64,000 nt of DNA. Source: Lysobacteraceae bacterium (GTDB lineage Bacteria; Pseudomonadota; Gammaproteobacteria; Nevskiales; Nevskiaceae). The DNA is taken from contig PNMW01000044.1 in the NCBI GenBank assembly GCA_013823855.1, forward strand, positions 38,426 through 102,425, read 5' to 3'. A program made the translations under genes and the position numbers. The notes beneath the pieces were generated by a model. It did no database searches. It had not been told where the DNA came from and saw nothing but the letters and a program-made list of their open reading frames with translations. How positions within the stretch are numbered: position 1 is the stretch's first letter; each line of letters opens with the position of its first letter. Below, one piece after another: positions 9,807 to 18,432 of this stretch.

Positions 9807-10706
9807 TCAAGCCCCGCCGCCGCCGCTCATCACCTGCACCAGCGCGTACAGGCTGCGGTTGGCCGGCGTCGGCACCTGCAACCGTTCGCCGGTCCTGACG
9901 ATGTAGCCGTTGAGATGCTCGATCTCGGTCGGCCGGCCGGCGGCGAGATCCTGGGCGGTCGACGAACGCTGGCCGGCCATCGTCTCGGCGATCGCGCGTA
10001 TGGCGCGACCGGTGTCGCCATCGACCTCGATGCCGGCCGCCGCGGCCACCGCCAGACACTCGGCGGCGACCTCGGCCATCACCGCGCGCACCTGGGCGTT
10101 GCGCGCCAGTTCGCCGTAGGTCAGCTGGGTGATCGCCGACATCGCGTTGTACGCGCAGTTGACGATCAGCTTGCCCCACTGCGCCGCCAGCACGTCGGCG
10201 GAAACCGTGGTCGGCACGCCGGCCGCGCCGAGCAGCGCGGCGATCTCGGCGCTGCGCGGCGAGCGGCCGATCAGCAGATCGCCACGGCCGTGGTGACGGA
10301 CATGGCCGGCGCCGGCCATCGCCACGGCGACATAGACCGCGGCCGGGATCACCGGCCGGCCCAGCGCCCGGGCCAGCCGGTCGGCATTGTCGACGCCGTT
10401 CTGCAGGCTCAGCACGCTGGCCGCCGCCGGCAGATGGCCGGCCAGGTCGCGGGCGGCCGCCTCGGTGTCGCCGGACTTGACGCAGACCAGCACCAGCTCG
10501 GCATCGGCGGCAGCGGCGGCCGGCGAATCGGTGGCGGTGACCGGCAGGCGTTCGCAGCCGGCCGCCGTTTCCAGGATCAGGCCGTCACGGCCGATCACCT
10601 CGACATGACGCCGCCGGCCGACCAGCGTCACCGGATGTCCGGCGCGCGCCAGCATCGCGCCGTAGTAGCAGCCCACCGCACCCGCGCCCATCACCAGGAT
10701 TCTCAT
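9807..10706 (-). CDS. panE: 2-dehydropantoate 2-reductase (ketopantoate reductase) family
   Basis: This 299-residue NADPH-dependent reductase belongs to the pantothenate pathway family. The Rossmann motif GAGAVGCYYG lies at the N-terminus. The catalytic Lys lies in WGKLIVNCAYNAMSAI, and the C-terminal helical domain has the signature RPTEIEHLNGYIV and PTPANRSLYALVQ. The start is the ATG before RILVMGAG. Several paralogues of this fold act on other 2-oxo acids, so PanE activity is likely but not certain. Confidence 0.87.
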   Translation of the reverse strand: MRILVMGAGAVGCYYGAMLARAGHPVTLVGRRRHVEVIGRDGLILETAAGCERLPVTATDSPAAAAADAELVLVCVKSGDTEAAARDLAGHLPAAASVLSLQNGVDNADRLARALGRPVIPAAVYVAVAMAGAGHVRHHGRGDLLIGRSPRSAEIAALLGAAGVPTTVSADVLAAQWGKLIVNCAYNAMSAITQLTYGELARNAQVRAVMAEVAAECLAVAAAAGIEVDGDTGRAIRAIAETMAGQRSSTAQDLAAGRPTEIEHLNGYIVRTGERLQVPTPANRSLYALVQVMSGGGGA

Positions 10707-10844
10707 TGCCGATCCGCCCTGCCCTGTCTCGTCGCCGCACGGTCCGCCGTGTCGCCCATGCTGGCGCATTCCACGGCCGACGCGGACGAGCCGATCATCG
10801 GAGAGTCGGGAAACCGCTTGCGCCGGTGCTTGAAGCGCCCGCTT

Positions 10845-12224
10845 TCAGCGGCGCGGCCGGGTCTGCACGCCGCTGCACAGCGCGGCGGCCAGCACCGCCA
10901 GCGCGGCGTAGCAGTAGCACAGTCGACGGAAGGCTTCGAGATCGAGCGCTTCGGCACCGACCAGCACCACGGTCAGCGCCACGCCGAGCACGCTGCCGAA
11001 CTGGCGCACCGCCTGGTTGACCGCGCTGCCGACACCGTACTGCGCCGGCCCGAGGCTGGCGACCGCTGCACCGGACAGCGACGGCAGCGCCATGCCGACG
11101 CCGATGCCGGTCAGCAGCTGGCTCGGCAGCCAGTCGTGCAGGTAGTCCGGATCGAGCCCCGGCACCAGCGCCTGCCAGAGCCCGCCGCTGGCGATCAGCA
11201 GGCAGCCGGCGATCAGCAGCGGCCGGTGGCCGGCGCGGGTGGCGATGCGGCCGGCGATCATCGCCACCGGCACCACCATCAGCGGCCCCGGCGTGATCGA
11301 AAGCCCGGCCAGCGGCAGGCTGTAGTGCCAGATGCCGGTCATGAAAAAGAAGAAGCCGAAGAACATCATCGAGAACGCCATGCCGAACACCAGGGTCGCG
11401 AGATTCACCGCGCTGTAGCTGCGGTTGGCGAACAGGCGCAGGTCCAGCGCCGGTTCCGGCCGCCAGCGCGCCCAGTACACGAAGGCGGTCAGCAGGACGA
11501 TCCCGGTGACGACGCCGCCGAGCACCTGCGGACTGGCGATCGCCTGCGCTTCGGTGCGCACCACCGCCCAGGTCAGCGCACCGACGCCGAACGCCAGCAG
11601 CAGCACGCCGACCACGTCGGGCCGGTGCCGGGTGACCGCCGGAGCGCTGTCCGGCAACCGGGTCCGCGCGCGCCACAGCGACCACAGCGCCGGTGGCAGG
11701 TTGATGAAGAAGGCCCAGCGCCAGCCGGCGGCGTCGACGATCCACGACCCGAGGCTCGGCCCGACCGCCGCCGCCAGCCCGCCGACCGCCCCCCAGAGGC
11801 TGACCACGACCGCCCGCTTCTCGATCGGAAATGCCGCCAGCACGATCGCCAGCGAGGCCGGCGTCAGCAGTGCAGCGCCGACCGCCTGCAGCACCCGGGC
11901 GGCGACCAGGCTGCCCAGGTTCGGCGCCAGCCCGCAGGCCATCGACGCCGCCAGGAACAGGCTGACGCCGACCATGAACACCCGTTTGCGGCCGTGGGTG
12001 TCGGCCAGCCGTCCGGCCGGCACCAGCAGCGCCGCATAGACCACGGTGTAGGCGTTGATCACCCAGGACACGTCGGACGCCGCCGAACCGGCGAAGCTGC
12101 CGCGCAGCTGCGAGAACGCCGCGAACAGCACGGTGGAATCGACCGAGACCAGGAATACCGCCACGCAGGCGGTGAAGAACACCGGCCACGGCGCTGCGGC
12201 AACGAGGGTGGCGGGAGCGGTCAC
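10845..12224 (-). CDS. MFS drug-efflux transporter, DHA2 (EmrB/QacA) type
   Basis: This 459-residue inner-membrane protein has about 14 hydrophobic segments. The motif between TM2 and TM3 is GRLADTHGRKRVFMVG, and motif C (GPSLGSWIVDAAGWRWAFFINLP) marks proton-driven drug antiporters of the DHA2 group. It probably exports toxic organic compounds. An inverted repeat 68 bp upstream of the start (12292-12305) has the same arms as the repeat in front of the adjacent TetR gene, which points to repression by that regulator. Confidence 0.9.
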   Translation of the reverse strand: MTAPATLVAAAPWPVFFTACVAVFLVSVDSTVLFAAFSQLRGSFAGSAASDVSWVINAYTVVYAALLVPAGRLADTHGRKRVFMVGVSLFLAASMACGLAPNLGSLVAARVLQAVGAALLTPASLAIVLAAFPIEKRAVVVSLWGAVGGLAAAVGPSLGSWIVDAAGWRWAFFINLPPALWSLWRARTRLPDSAPAVTRHRPDVVGVLLLAFGVGALTWAVVRTEAQAIASPQVLGGVVTGIVLLTAFVYWARWRPEPALDLRLFANRSYSAVNLATLVFGMAFSMMFFGFFFFMTGIWHYSLPLAGLSITPGPLMVVPVAMIAGRIATRAGHRPLLIAGCLLIASGGLWQALVPGLDPDYLHDWLPSQLLTGIGVGMALPSLSGAAVASLGPAQYGVGSAVNQAVRQFGSVLGVALTVVLVGAEALDLEAFRRLCYCYAALAVLAAALCSGVQTRPRR

Positions 12225-12291
12225 GATCAGTCTCGATGTTCAGGTGGTGTTCGGCGGCAGGCGGTGCTCCGGACCGGTTCCGGATTTCTAC

Positions 12292-12305
12292 CTACCAGTT
12301 GGTAG
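12292..12305. promoter_or_regulatory. putative TetR operator upstream of the MFS gene
   Basis: CTACC-AGTT-GGTAG is a perfect 5-bp inverted repeat with a 4-bp spacer. The identical arms with the same spacing occur at 12956-12969 in front of the TetR gene (CTACC-ATAA-GGTAG). It lies between the end of the tetR-like gene and the MFS start codon, where an operator would be expected. Confidence 0.65.
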
Positions 12306-12348
12306 TTCATCAACGGCACGACCAGCGGCGGCGCGCAGTGCCGGCCGC

Positions 12349-12948
12349 TCAGCGCGGCAAGCTCAGCGTGGCGATCAGCGGCGCGACGGCGGCGTCGAAT
12401 GCCGTCGGATCGGCGCGCAGGCGGGCGTTGATCAGCGCGCCCTGGCAGGCGGCATTGATCAGCGCTGCCCACTGCTCGGCCGCCGCCGCGTCACGCCCGG
12501 CGCCGTGGCCGCTGTCCGGCAGCTGGCGGACCACGCCGGCCAGCCAGTCGAGCTGGCTACGGTGGAAGCCGGCCACCGCTGCCTGCAGCGCCGGCTCGAT
12601 GCAATCCCATTCGCCGACGGTGGCGGCGATCGCGCAGACCCGGCTGCCGGCGCCGATCTGGTCGCGAAACATGCGCAGATAGGCCTGCAGCTGCCGAGCG
12701 GCCGGCTCGCTGCGCCGCTGCTCGCACCAGTGCCGGAAGCGCTGGTGGCTGTCCTCGACGACCGCCAGCCCCACCGCTCCCTTCGACGGGAAGTGGTGGT
12801 AGAGGCTGGCCTTGCGGATGCCGACCTGATCGGCGAGTTCCTGGAAGTTGAGACCCAGGTAGGAATGGGTCAGCAGCAGTTCGCGCGCCTTGCGCAAGAT
12901 CAGCTGGCGGGTGTCGGTGAGGGTGTGGCGGGAGATCGAGGCGCTCAT
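12349..12948 (-). CDS. TetR/AcrR family repressor, likely of the adjacent MFS pump
   Basis: This 199-residue protein has an N-terminal helix-turn-helix (LNFQELADQVGIRKASLYHHFPSKGAVG) and a helical ligand-binding C-domain with a conserved AVAGFHRSQLDWL stretch. Residues after the HTH resemble the group that controls DHA2 pumps and short dehydrogenases. It is transcribed in the same direction as the MFS gene and lies 124 bp upstream of it. A palindrome 7 bp before its own start suggests autoregulation. The start is the ATG before SASISRHTLTDTR, giving a normal family length. Confidence 0.88.
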   Translation of the reverse strand: MSASISRHTLTDTRQLILRKARELLLTHSYLGLNFQELADQVGIRKASLYHHFPSKGAVGLAVVEDSHQRFRHWCEQRRSEPAARQLQAYLRMFRDQIGAGSRVCAIAATVGEWDCIEPALQAAVAGFHRSQLDWLAGVVRQLPDSGHGAGRDAAAAEQWAALINAACQGALINARLRADPTAFDAAVAPLIATLSLPR

Positions 12949-12954
12949 GGCATG

Positions 12955-12970
12955 CCTACCATAAGGTAGG
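12955..12970. promoter_or_regulatory. putative autoregulatory TetR operator
   Basis: CCTACC-ATAA-GGTAGG is a perfect 6-bp inverted repeat with a 4-bp spacer, directly upstream of the TetR start codon at 12948. Its inner five bases match the repeat at 12292-12305. Confidence 0.65.
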
Positions 12971-13249
12971 CTGATCGCCGGGAGCAAGCCGTGCTGCGCC
13001 GATCGCCACCGGCCAGCGTGTTCACGGCTGCCGCGAAGGGATCGCCAGCGATGAGCCGCCGCGTCTTCCCATGCACAATCCGGCGCAGCCGAGGACCGCC
13101 CGTCCGTGCGGGTCGGCATCGACGCGATACGCCTCGACAGGGCGATCTCGACCCATCGATGACGCCCGGCGCGGCAGCATGCGGACAGGACAGGGGCCCC
13201 TCAGATGGCCTCCGGGTTTGCAACAGCACCAGCGCGAGGAGACCGCAGC
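12971..13249. other. divergent intergenic region between the TetR and acyl-CoA ligase genes
   Basis: No gene is supported here. Open frames are short and lack ribosome-binding sites. A GAGGAG box at about 13236-13241 serves the ligase start at 13250. I see no clear sigma-70 promoter. Confidence 0.5.
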
Positions 13250-14926
13250 ATGAGCATCGACGTCGAACGGCTCTACGACCGGCGCGCCGACAACCGCTGG
13301 GAACGGATCAGCGTCGGCGACATCTTCGAGCGGATGACCTGGAGCACGCCGGACAAGCTGGCACTGATCGCCGCACCCTGCGCGGTCCGCGACCCGGCGT
13401 TCGCACGCCTGAGCTACCGGCAGGCCGACCAGGCGGCGAACCGCATTGCCAACGGCCTGATCGGCACCGGCCTGCAACGCGGCGACCGCATCGCGCTGTT
13501 CTGCGACAACTCGGCGGAAGCCTTCGTCAGCAAGATCGCCATCGCCAAGGCCGGGATGGTCGCGGTGCCGATCAACACGATGATGGCTGCCGACATGGTC
13601 GAACACTCGCTGCGCCATGTCGGCGTCGCAGCAGCGGTGGTCGATGCCGAGTCCTGGCCGAAGTGCCGGCAGCCGTTCGAGGCGGCGGCGGTCAAGGTGA
13701 TCGCCGCCATCGCCGGTCCGCACGGCGATCACGCCGGCCTGCCGTCGCTGCGCGGCTTCATCGACGGCCAGCCGGACACCGAGCCGGCAGTGCGCATCCA
13801 CGGCGACGACATCTGGCAGATCCTGATGACCTCGGGCACCACCTCGATGCCCAAGGCAGTGATGATCTCGCACACCTACAGCTATCTGGCGGCGCTCAAC
13901 CAGGCGCTCAGCTACTCGCGCGGCCTGCCGTTCGAATCCGACTACCGGATGTGCAGCTTCCTGCCGCTGATCTATCACGTCGGCGACCAGATCTTCGGCC
14001 TGTCACCGCTGTTCACCGGCGGCAGCCTGGTGATCGGCCGCGGCTTCGATCCGCAGCGGCTCGCCGAGACGATCACCCGGGAACGGCCGACCGCACTGTT
14101 CGGCGGCTCGCCGCAATTGACCGGCGAGCTGGTGCGCTGCGTCGAAGCCGCGCCCGGCCGCTACGACCTGCGCAGCCTCAAGGTGCTGACCTTCGGCTGG
14201 GCGTCGATGCCGCCAGCGCTCGCCGACCGCCTCGAACAGCTGTCGCCGGGCCTGCTGCTGATCGGCATCTTCGGCCAGACCGAGGCGATCGCCCTGCACC
14301 GCTTCTCGCCGCAGCGCTGGCCCGAGGTCTACCGGCAGACCGCGCCGGCGATCAATGTCGTCGGCCTGCCGTCGCCGCTGCTGGCGTCGACGGTGATGGA
14401 TGCCGACGGTGTGTCGCTGCACGCGCAAGCCGGCGTGCCCGGCGAAGCGGTGTATCGCTCCCCGGTGATGACCGCCGGCTACTTCCGCGACGAGCGCGCG
14501 ACCCGCGAAGCCTTCCGCGACGGCTGGTTCCACAGCGGCGACATGTGCGAATACCGCTCCGACGGCCTGCGGGTGATGATCGACCGCTACAAGGACGTCG
14601 TGAAATCCGGTGGCGAGAATGTCTCCAGCCTGCGCGTCGAAGCCGTCGTGGCCCAGCACCCGTCGATCGCCCGGGTCGCCGTGGTCGGCCTGCCCGATCC
14701 GCGCTGGGGCGAAGCGGTCACCGCCGTAATCGTGCTGCGCGCCGGAGAGCACCACGACGAAACGGCACTGTCGGCGTTCTGTCGCGAACGGCTGGCCGGC
14801 TACGAGACGCCGAAGGCCTTCGTGGTGATGGACGACCTGCCGGCGACCGTCGGTGGCAAGGTGCTCAAGTACCGCCTGCGCGCCCTGCTGGCTGGCACGC
14901 GCAGCGACGCGTCGCCCACTCCGTAG
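13250..14926 (+). CDS. AMP-binding acyl-CoA synthetase/ligase
   Basis: This 558-residue ANL-superfamily enzyme activates a carboxylic acid with ATP and transfers it to CoA. The P-loop-like A3 motif is MTSGTTSMPKAVMISH. It is followed by IFGQTEA (A5), the hinge and GDM region (DGWFHSGDMCEYRSDG), DRYKDVVKSGGENVSS (A8) and the catalytic Lys in TVGGKVLKYRL (A10). Size and order are typical of long-chain fatty-acyl or crotonobetaine-type ligases; the chain specificity is not readable. GAGGAG lies about 8 nt before the ATG. It is transcribed divergently from the TetR gene. Confidence 0.9.
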   Translation: MSIDVERLYDRRADNRWERISVGDIFERMTWSTPDKLALIAAPCAVRDPAFARLSYRQADQAANRIANGLIGTGLQRGDRIALFCDNSAEAFVSKIAIAKAGMVAVPINTMMAADMVEHSLRHVGVAAAVVDAESWPKCRQPFEAAAVKVIAAIAGPHGDHAGLPSLRGFIDGQPDTEPAVRIHGDDIWQILMTSGTTSMPKAVMISHTYSYLAALNQALSYSRGLPFESDYRMCSFLPLIYHVGDQIFGLSPLFTGGSLVIGRGFDPQRLAETITRERPTALFGGSPQLTGELVRCVEAAPGRYDLRSLKVLTFGWASMPPALADRLEQLSPGLLLIGIFGQTEAIALHRFSPQRWPEVYRQTAPAINVVGLPSPLLASTVMDADGVSLHAQAGVPGEAVYRSPVMTAGYFRDERATREAFRDGWFHSGDMCEYRSDGLRVMIDRYKDVVKSGGENVSSLRVEAVVAQHPSIARVAVVGLPDPRWGEAVTAVIVLRAGEHHDETALSAFCRERLAGYETPKAFVVMDDLPATVGGKVLKYRLRALLAGTRSDASPTP

Positions 14927-15823
14927 CATCGGCGCCGGATCGACGACCTCGGCGCTGGCCGTCGTATGCAGGCGTTGCAGCCCTGGCACGCTTGATCTAC
15001 GCGACGATCGCAAGGCCAGCACCCCGAACCTGGCGCGGACCCGCTGGTCCGCGCCGCGATTCCACAGGCTCCGGAAACCAAAGGCCTGCTGCGGCGTCGG
15101 AGGACCGGGCGGACGGGTGGACTGGCGACTTTCTGCATGCCGGGCATTGCTCGCACGTCGCGCGGCGGTCCGCCCTTGCGCTCGCTTGAGGGAACCATCG
15201 AAGCCGATGCCTCCGTGCCGGCGCGGCAGCGCGTGACGGTGCACGAGGCGCCGACGGCATCCGGATCTGATGCGGTCACGATGCGCACACGTCACGGCAT
15301 GTCATGACGCCTACCGCCTCGGCGGCGCCGTCAAGCCACCCCGACGGGCCATGGCAAAGGGTCCGCCAGTGCCGTGCGTCTCCTGTCCGCATCTCGGAAA
15401 GCCCCCGCACCGCCTGCGAAACAGTGCAGCGGGAGCCGCGCGTCATTGCCCATCCAAAGCAGGGGTGGTTTTGGAGGAGACACCTCTTGCATCGCAAGTT
15501 CGTCGACGGCAGCGAACCCGTATGCCCCGCTCGCCAGAGGCGCGGTGCGGCATCCCGGGGTTCTTCGATGCCACATCGCTCGTCGGGCAAAACCACGACA
15601 AGCGCGACGAAGGTTTCCCGGGCGGCAACGGCGCGGGGCGGACCGACTGCCGTTGGAGCACGGATTGAACCCGCTTCAAGCGCTGGTTCGCAGGAATGTC
15701 GCCTGAACCGGGAAGTCGCAGACCTCGCGATCCCTGAACTGCCGCGCAACGGTCCTGGCGACGTGTTCCCCGATCGGCAGGGAGGCTGTCATGGCGCCCC
15801 TGTCACGGCTGGTCTCAGACAGC
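14927..15823. other. about 900 bp without a supported gene, next to tRNA-Arg
   Basis: Several open frames of 80-190 codons run here on both strands, but none has recognisable family motifs, a convincing ribosome-binding site or the strong third-position GC bias seen in neighbours. Short AT-richer tracts occur around 15470-15490 and 15855-15873. It may be a decayed gene or a remnant of an element inserted at the tRNA. No integrase, direct repeat of the tRNA end or transposase was found. Confidence 0.55.
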
Positions 15824-15858
15824 AAAAAGCCCGCATCGGCGAGCGCCGAGGCAGGCTC
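15824..15858 (-). terminator. rho-independent terminator of tRNA-Arg
   Basis: On the minus strand AGCCTGCCTCGGC pairs with GCCGATGCGGGCT (one G-U pair and one mismatch) around a short loop, followed by TTTTT. It lies 15 bp past the CCA end of the tRNA. Confidence 0.75.
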
Positions 15859-15872
15859 TAAGTCATTGATTT

Positions 15873-15949
15873 TGGTGCGCCCGAGAGGATTCGAACCTCT
15901 GACTTCTTCCTTCGGAGGGAAGCACTCTATCCAGCTGAGCTACGGGCGC
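15873..15949 (-). tRNA. tRNA-Arg (anticodon CCG)
   Basis: The 77-nt cloverleaf on the minus strand has acceptor arm GCGCCCG/CGGGCGC, D-stem GCTC/GAGT (one G-U), anticodon stem CTTCC/GGAAG with loop CTCCGAA (anticodon CCG, reading CGG), a 5-nt variable region, T-arm AGAGG/CCTCT with loop TTCGAAT, discriminator A and an encoded CCA. All stems pair. Confidence 0.97.
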
Positions 15950-16238
15950 GGCGGCATTAGGATACTACGGCGCGGACCCGAGGGATGAGGTCAGACGCGA
16001 TCCCGCCAAAAGACGCGGCCGATCCGGGAGGTGCTTCAGGCGGGCGTCTGGAAAGGCATGAACTGAGGCCTCCGCCACGACGAAAGATGACGTCGACAGC
16101 GGCGCAACCAGACGTGCGGAAGGCGAGCAATGGCCGCCGCCGCTATCCTTTGCGCCCTCGGCACCGATGGCGGCGATGTCATCGCTGCCGCTGTGACTCG
16201 AACTGCCTGCCGACCGCCCCATCGATGGACTGCCCGCC

Positions 16239-17708
16239 ATGCCCGCCCTGACCCGCCTGACCCGCTACGAGCAGCAGATGGCGCAGGCCAGCAGCTTTGC
16301 AGAATGGCGCGAGGCCGCGCTGGCGCATGACCGGCACTCGGGCGCGGCGGGATGGCAGCAGCGCGATGCATCGGCGCGCTATGACTTCCGTTCGGTCCGG
16401 CAGCGGCTGAACACGCTGCGGAAACTGCGCGACGAGGGTGACAACGCCGGGCTGCTGTACAGCCTGAACGAAGGCGTCCACGGCAATCTCGACGGCATGG
16501 GCAACTCGGCGCTGTATCGCCGCGCGCGTTTTGGGGCCAAGCAGCTGATCAACGACTACGTCGCCGAAGTGATCACCGCGCTGGAGCATCTGGCCAGCCC
16601 GGCCGCCGACGACCTTCCCTGGGCGGTCCGCCACGATTTCTTCGAGCGGGCCAGCGCCTGCTTCGGCCGGTCGGCGCTGATGCTGAGCGGCTCCGGCTCG
16701 CTGTTCTACTTCCATGTCGGCGTGGTCAAGGCGCTGTGGGAGCAAGGCCTGCTGCCGACCGTGATGTGCGGGGCGAGCGGCGGCGCACTGGTGGCATCGC
16801 TGGCCGGCACCCACACCGATGACGAACTCGGCCGGATCTTCGAACCCGGCTTCCTGCTGGCCGAGGTTCGTCGCGAAACCAGCCTGTGGCAGCGGGTGTC
16901 GGCGCTGCGGCCGAGCGCGATCTCGTCCGCCGGCGTGCGCGACATGGTCGAACGCCTGGTGCCGGACCTGAGCTTTCAGGAAGCCCAGGCGCGCACCGGC
17001 CGGCGGATCAATATCTCGATCGCACCGGCCGAGCGCCACCAGACCTCGCGGCTGCTGAACGCGATCGCCTCGCCATCGGTGTGCCTGCGCGAAGCACTGC
17101 TGGCGACCATGGCGGTGCCCGGCATCCTGCCGTCGGTGATGCTGATGGCCAAGGGTCCGCACGGCGAACGGCTGCCGTATCTGGAGAACCGCCGCTGGGT
17201 CGATGGCTCGGTCAGCGACGATCTGCCGACCAAGCGCATCGCCCGGCTCTATGCGGTCAATCATTTCGTGGTCAGCCAAACCAACCCGCTGGTGCTGCCG
17301 TTCCTGCGCGCCGGCGGCGGCGGCAGCGGCGGCGCGCTCGGCCGCTATCGCAAGGCGCTGCGGCGGATCACGCTGGAAGTGGTCGATGCCAATCTCGCGG
17401 CCCTCGAAGGTCCGTCGCAACGCCATCCGACCCTGGAACGCTGGGTGACGATGACCCGCTCGGTGATCAACCAGCGCTATACCGGCGACATCAACATCTT
17501 CCCCGACTACCGCCTCGTCGATCCGCGCAAGCTGATGCGCCTGCGCACCGAGGCCGAAGTGCTCGCGCTGATCCGCCACGGCGAGCGCGCCACCTGGCAG
17601 AAAGTGGAAATGGTGCGCCTGCAGTCGGCGATCGGCCGGACGCTCGACGACATTCGCGCACGCCACTCGGGGCTGGGACAGGCGACCGCCGCCGCCGCGC
17701 TGGCCTGA
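16239..17708 (+). CDS. patatin-like phospholipase / triacylglycerol lipase with DUF3336 domain
   Basis: This 489-residue protein has an N-terminal DUF3336 domain (residues about 10-140) and a patatin domain. The oxyanion region SGSGSLFYFHVGVVKAL is followed by the nucleophile motif GASGG, and the catalytic Asp lies in VDGSVSDDLP. This two-domain layout is shared with yeast Tgl3/4/5-type lipases and with bacterial lipases that act on triacylglycerols or phospholipids. No signal peptide is visible, so it is probably intracellular and may mobilise storage lipid. The ATG lies in TGCCCGCCATGCCC without a strong Shine-Dalgarno sequence. No partner gene is linked. Confidence 0.88.
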   Translation: MPALTRLTRYEQQMAQASSFAEWREAALAHDRHSGAAGWQQRDASARYDFRSVRQRLNTLRKLRDEGDNAGLLYSLNEGVHGNLDGMGNSALYRRARFGAKQLINDYVAEVITALEHLASPAADDLPWAVRHDFFERASACFGRSALMLSGSGSLFYFHVGVVKALWEQGLLPTVMCGASGGALVASLAGTHTDDELGRIFEPGFLLAEVRRETSLWQRVSALRPSAISSAGVRDMVERLVPDLSFQEAQARTGRRINISIAPAERHQTSRLLNAIASPSVCLREALLATMAVPGILPSVMLMAKGPHGERLPYLENRRWVDGSVSDDLPTKRIARLYAVNHFVVSQTNPLVLPFLRAGGGGSGGALGRYRKALRRITLEVVDANLAALEGPSQRHPTLERWVTMTRSVINQRYTGDINIFPDYRLVDPRKLMRLRTEAEVLALIRHGERATWQKVEMVRLQSAIGRTLDDIRARHSGLGQATAAAALA

Positions 17709-17715
17709 CTGCCGT

Positions 17716-18150
17716 TCAGGCGCCGCGCAGCACGGAGTAGTCGCGAAACAGGCGGGCCGGCAACGGCACCGCGAGCGCCCAGACGATGCTCATCGGGCGA
17801 TCGCCTTCCCAGGATTCGAGCCGCACCGGGCCGCAGGCGCGGTATGGATCGGCTGGCCGTTGGCGCACGAACAGCTGGTAGGACCAGCCATTCGATGCGC
17901 TTTCGATGTAGCGGCGGCCGACCCTGGTATCAGGCCCGGCGCTGTTCTGGCTTTGCCAGTGGAAGCGCTCGGGGCTGATCGCGTAGTCGCGATAGGCGAT
18001 GCGGTCGTGATAGCCGTCGCTCTTGTCGAGGGTCACGAACAGCAGTTCGGTCTGTCGTGCCGGCAGCGCCAGCAGGCCGGCCTGGAAGGGCGTGCGGCGA
18101 CTCGCAGTCAGCCAGCCGACCGGCAGCTCCGAGCCCCTCGGGGACCTCAT
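17716..18150 (-). pseudogene. 5'-truncated DUF3427 protein fragment
   Basis: This open frame of about 145 codons matches only the C-terminal module of DUF3427 proteins, normally the end of large DEAD/DEAH helicase-nuclease defence-type proteins. Recognisable stretches are [42 protein letters not shown] and RACGPVRLESWEGDRPM. The family likeness stops about 10 codons after the presumed ATG. The sequence further upstream is already the DUF2256 gene on the other strand, so the helicase and nuclease parts are missing. A short stand-alone version cannot be excluded, but a decayed remnant is more likely. Confidence 0.65.
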
Positions 18151-18406
18151 GCACAATCCGCCCCACACCCCACCCGCGCGTCCCGTGGCTCACCGCAAAC
18201 CCCACTTGCCCGAGAAGACCTGCGTCGTCTGCCAGCGCCCGTTCGCCTGGCGGAAGAAGTGGGAGCAGGTCTGGGACGAGGTGCGCTACTGCTCGGATGC
18301 CTGCCGCGGGCGCCGTGCTTCGGTGACGGCGGCCACCTCGTCCAGCGCCGTGTCGGCCTCGCCGACACCCGAGCCGCGGACCGGGCGGACCTCGCGCCGC
18401 GGCTGA
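18149..18406 (+). CDS. DUF2256 small zinc-finger-like protein
   Basis: The 85-residue protein contains the DUF2256 signature [20 protein letters not shown], then [15 protein letters not shown]: two Cys pairs likely to bind a metal. Its function is unknown. The family is very often encoded directly next to Fe-S photolyase-like genes, as here (26-bp gap to the photolyase). The start ATG overlaps, on the opposite strand, the presumed ATG of the DUF3427 remnant. The C-terminal 30 residues are a Ser/Thr/Ala-rich tail. Confidence 0.85.
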   Translation: MHNPPHTPPARPVAHRKPHLPEKTCVVCQRPFAWRKKWEQVWDEVRYCSDACRGRRASVTAATSSSAVSASPTPEPRTGRTSRRG

Positions 18407-18432
18407 ATTCCCCTTCCCCATGATCCTTTCCC

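Noticed and set aside
9915..12305. 796-codon plus-strand open frame over panE and the MFS gene
   Set aside because: It covers two well-supported minus-strand genes and its product is a Gln/His/Arg-rich sequence typical of an antisense frame.
15276..15861. Possible small genes on both strands in the gap before tRNA-Arg
   Set aside because: No family motifs, no plausible ribosome-binding sites and inconsistent frames; reported as a region without a supported gene.
15873..16238. Possible integrative element at tRNA-Arg
   Set aside because: No integrase, no repeat of the tRNA 3' end and no phage or conjugation genes are present in the window.
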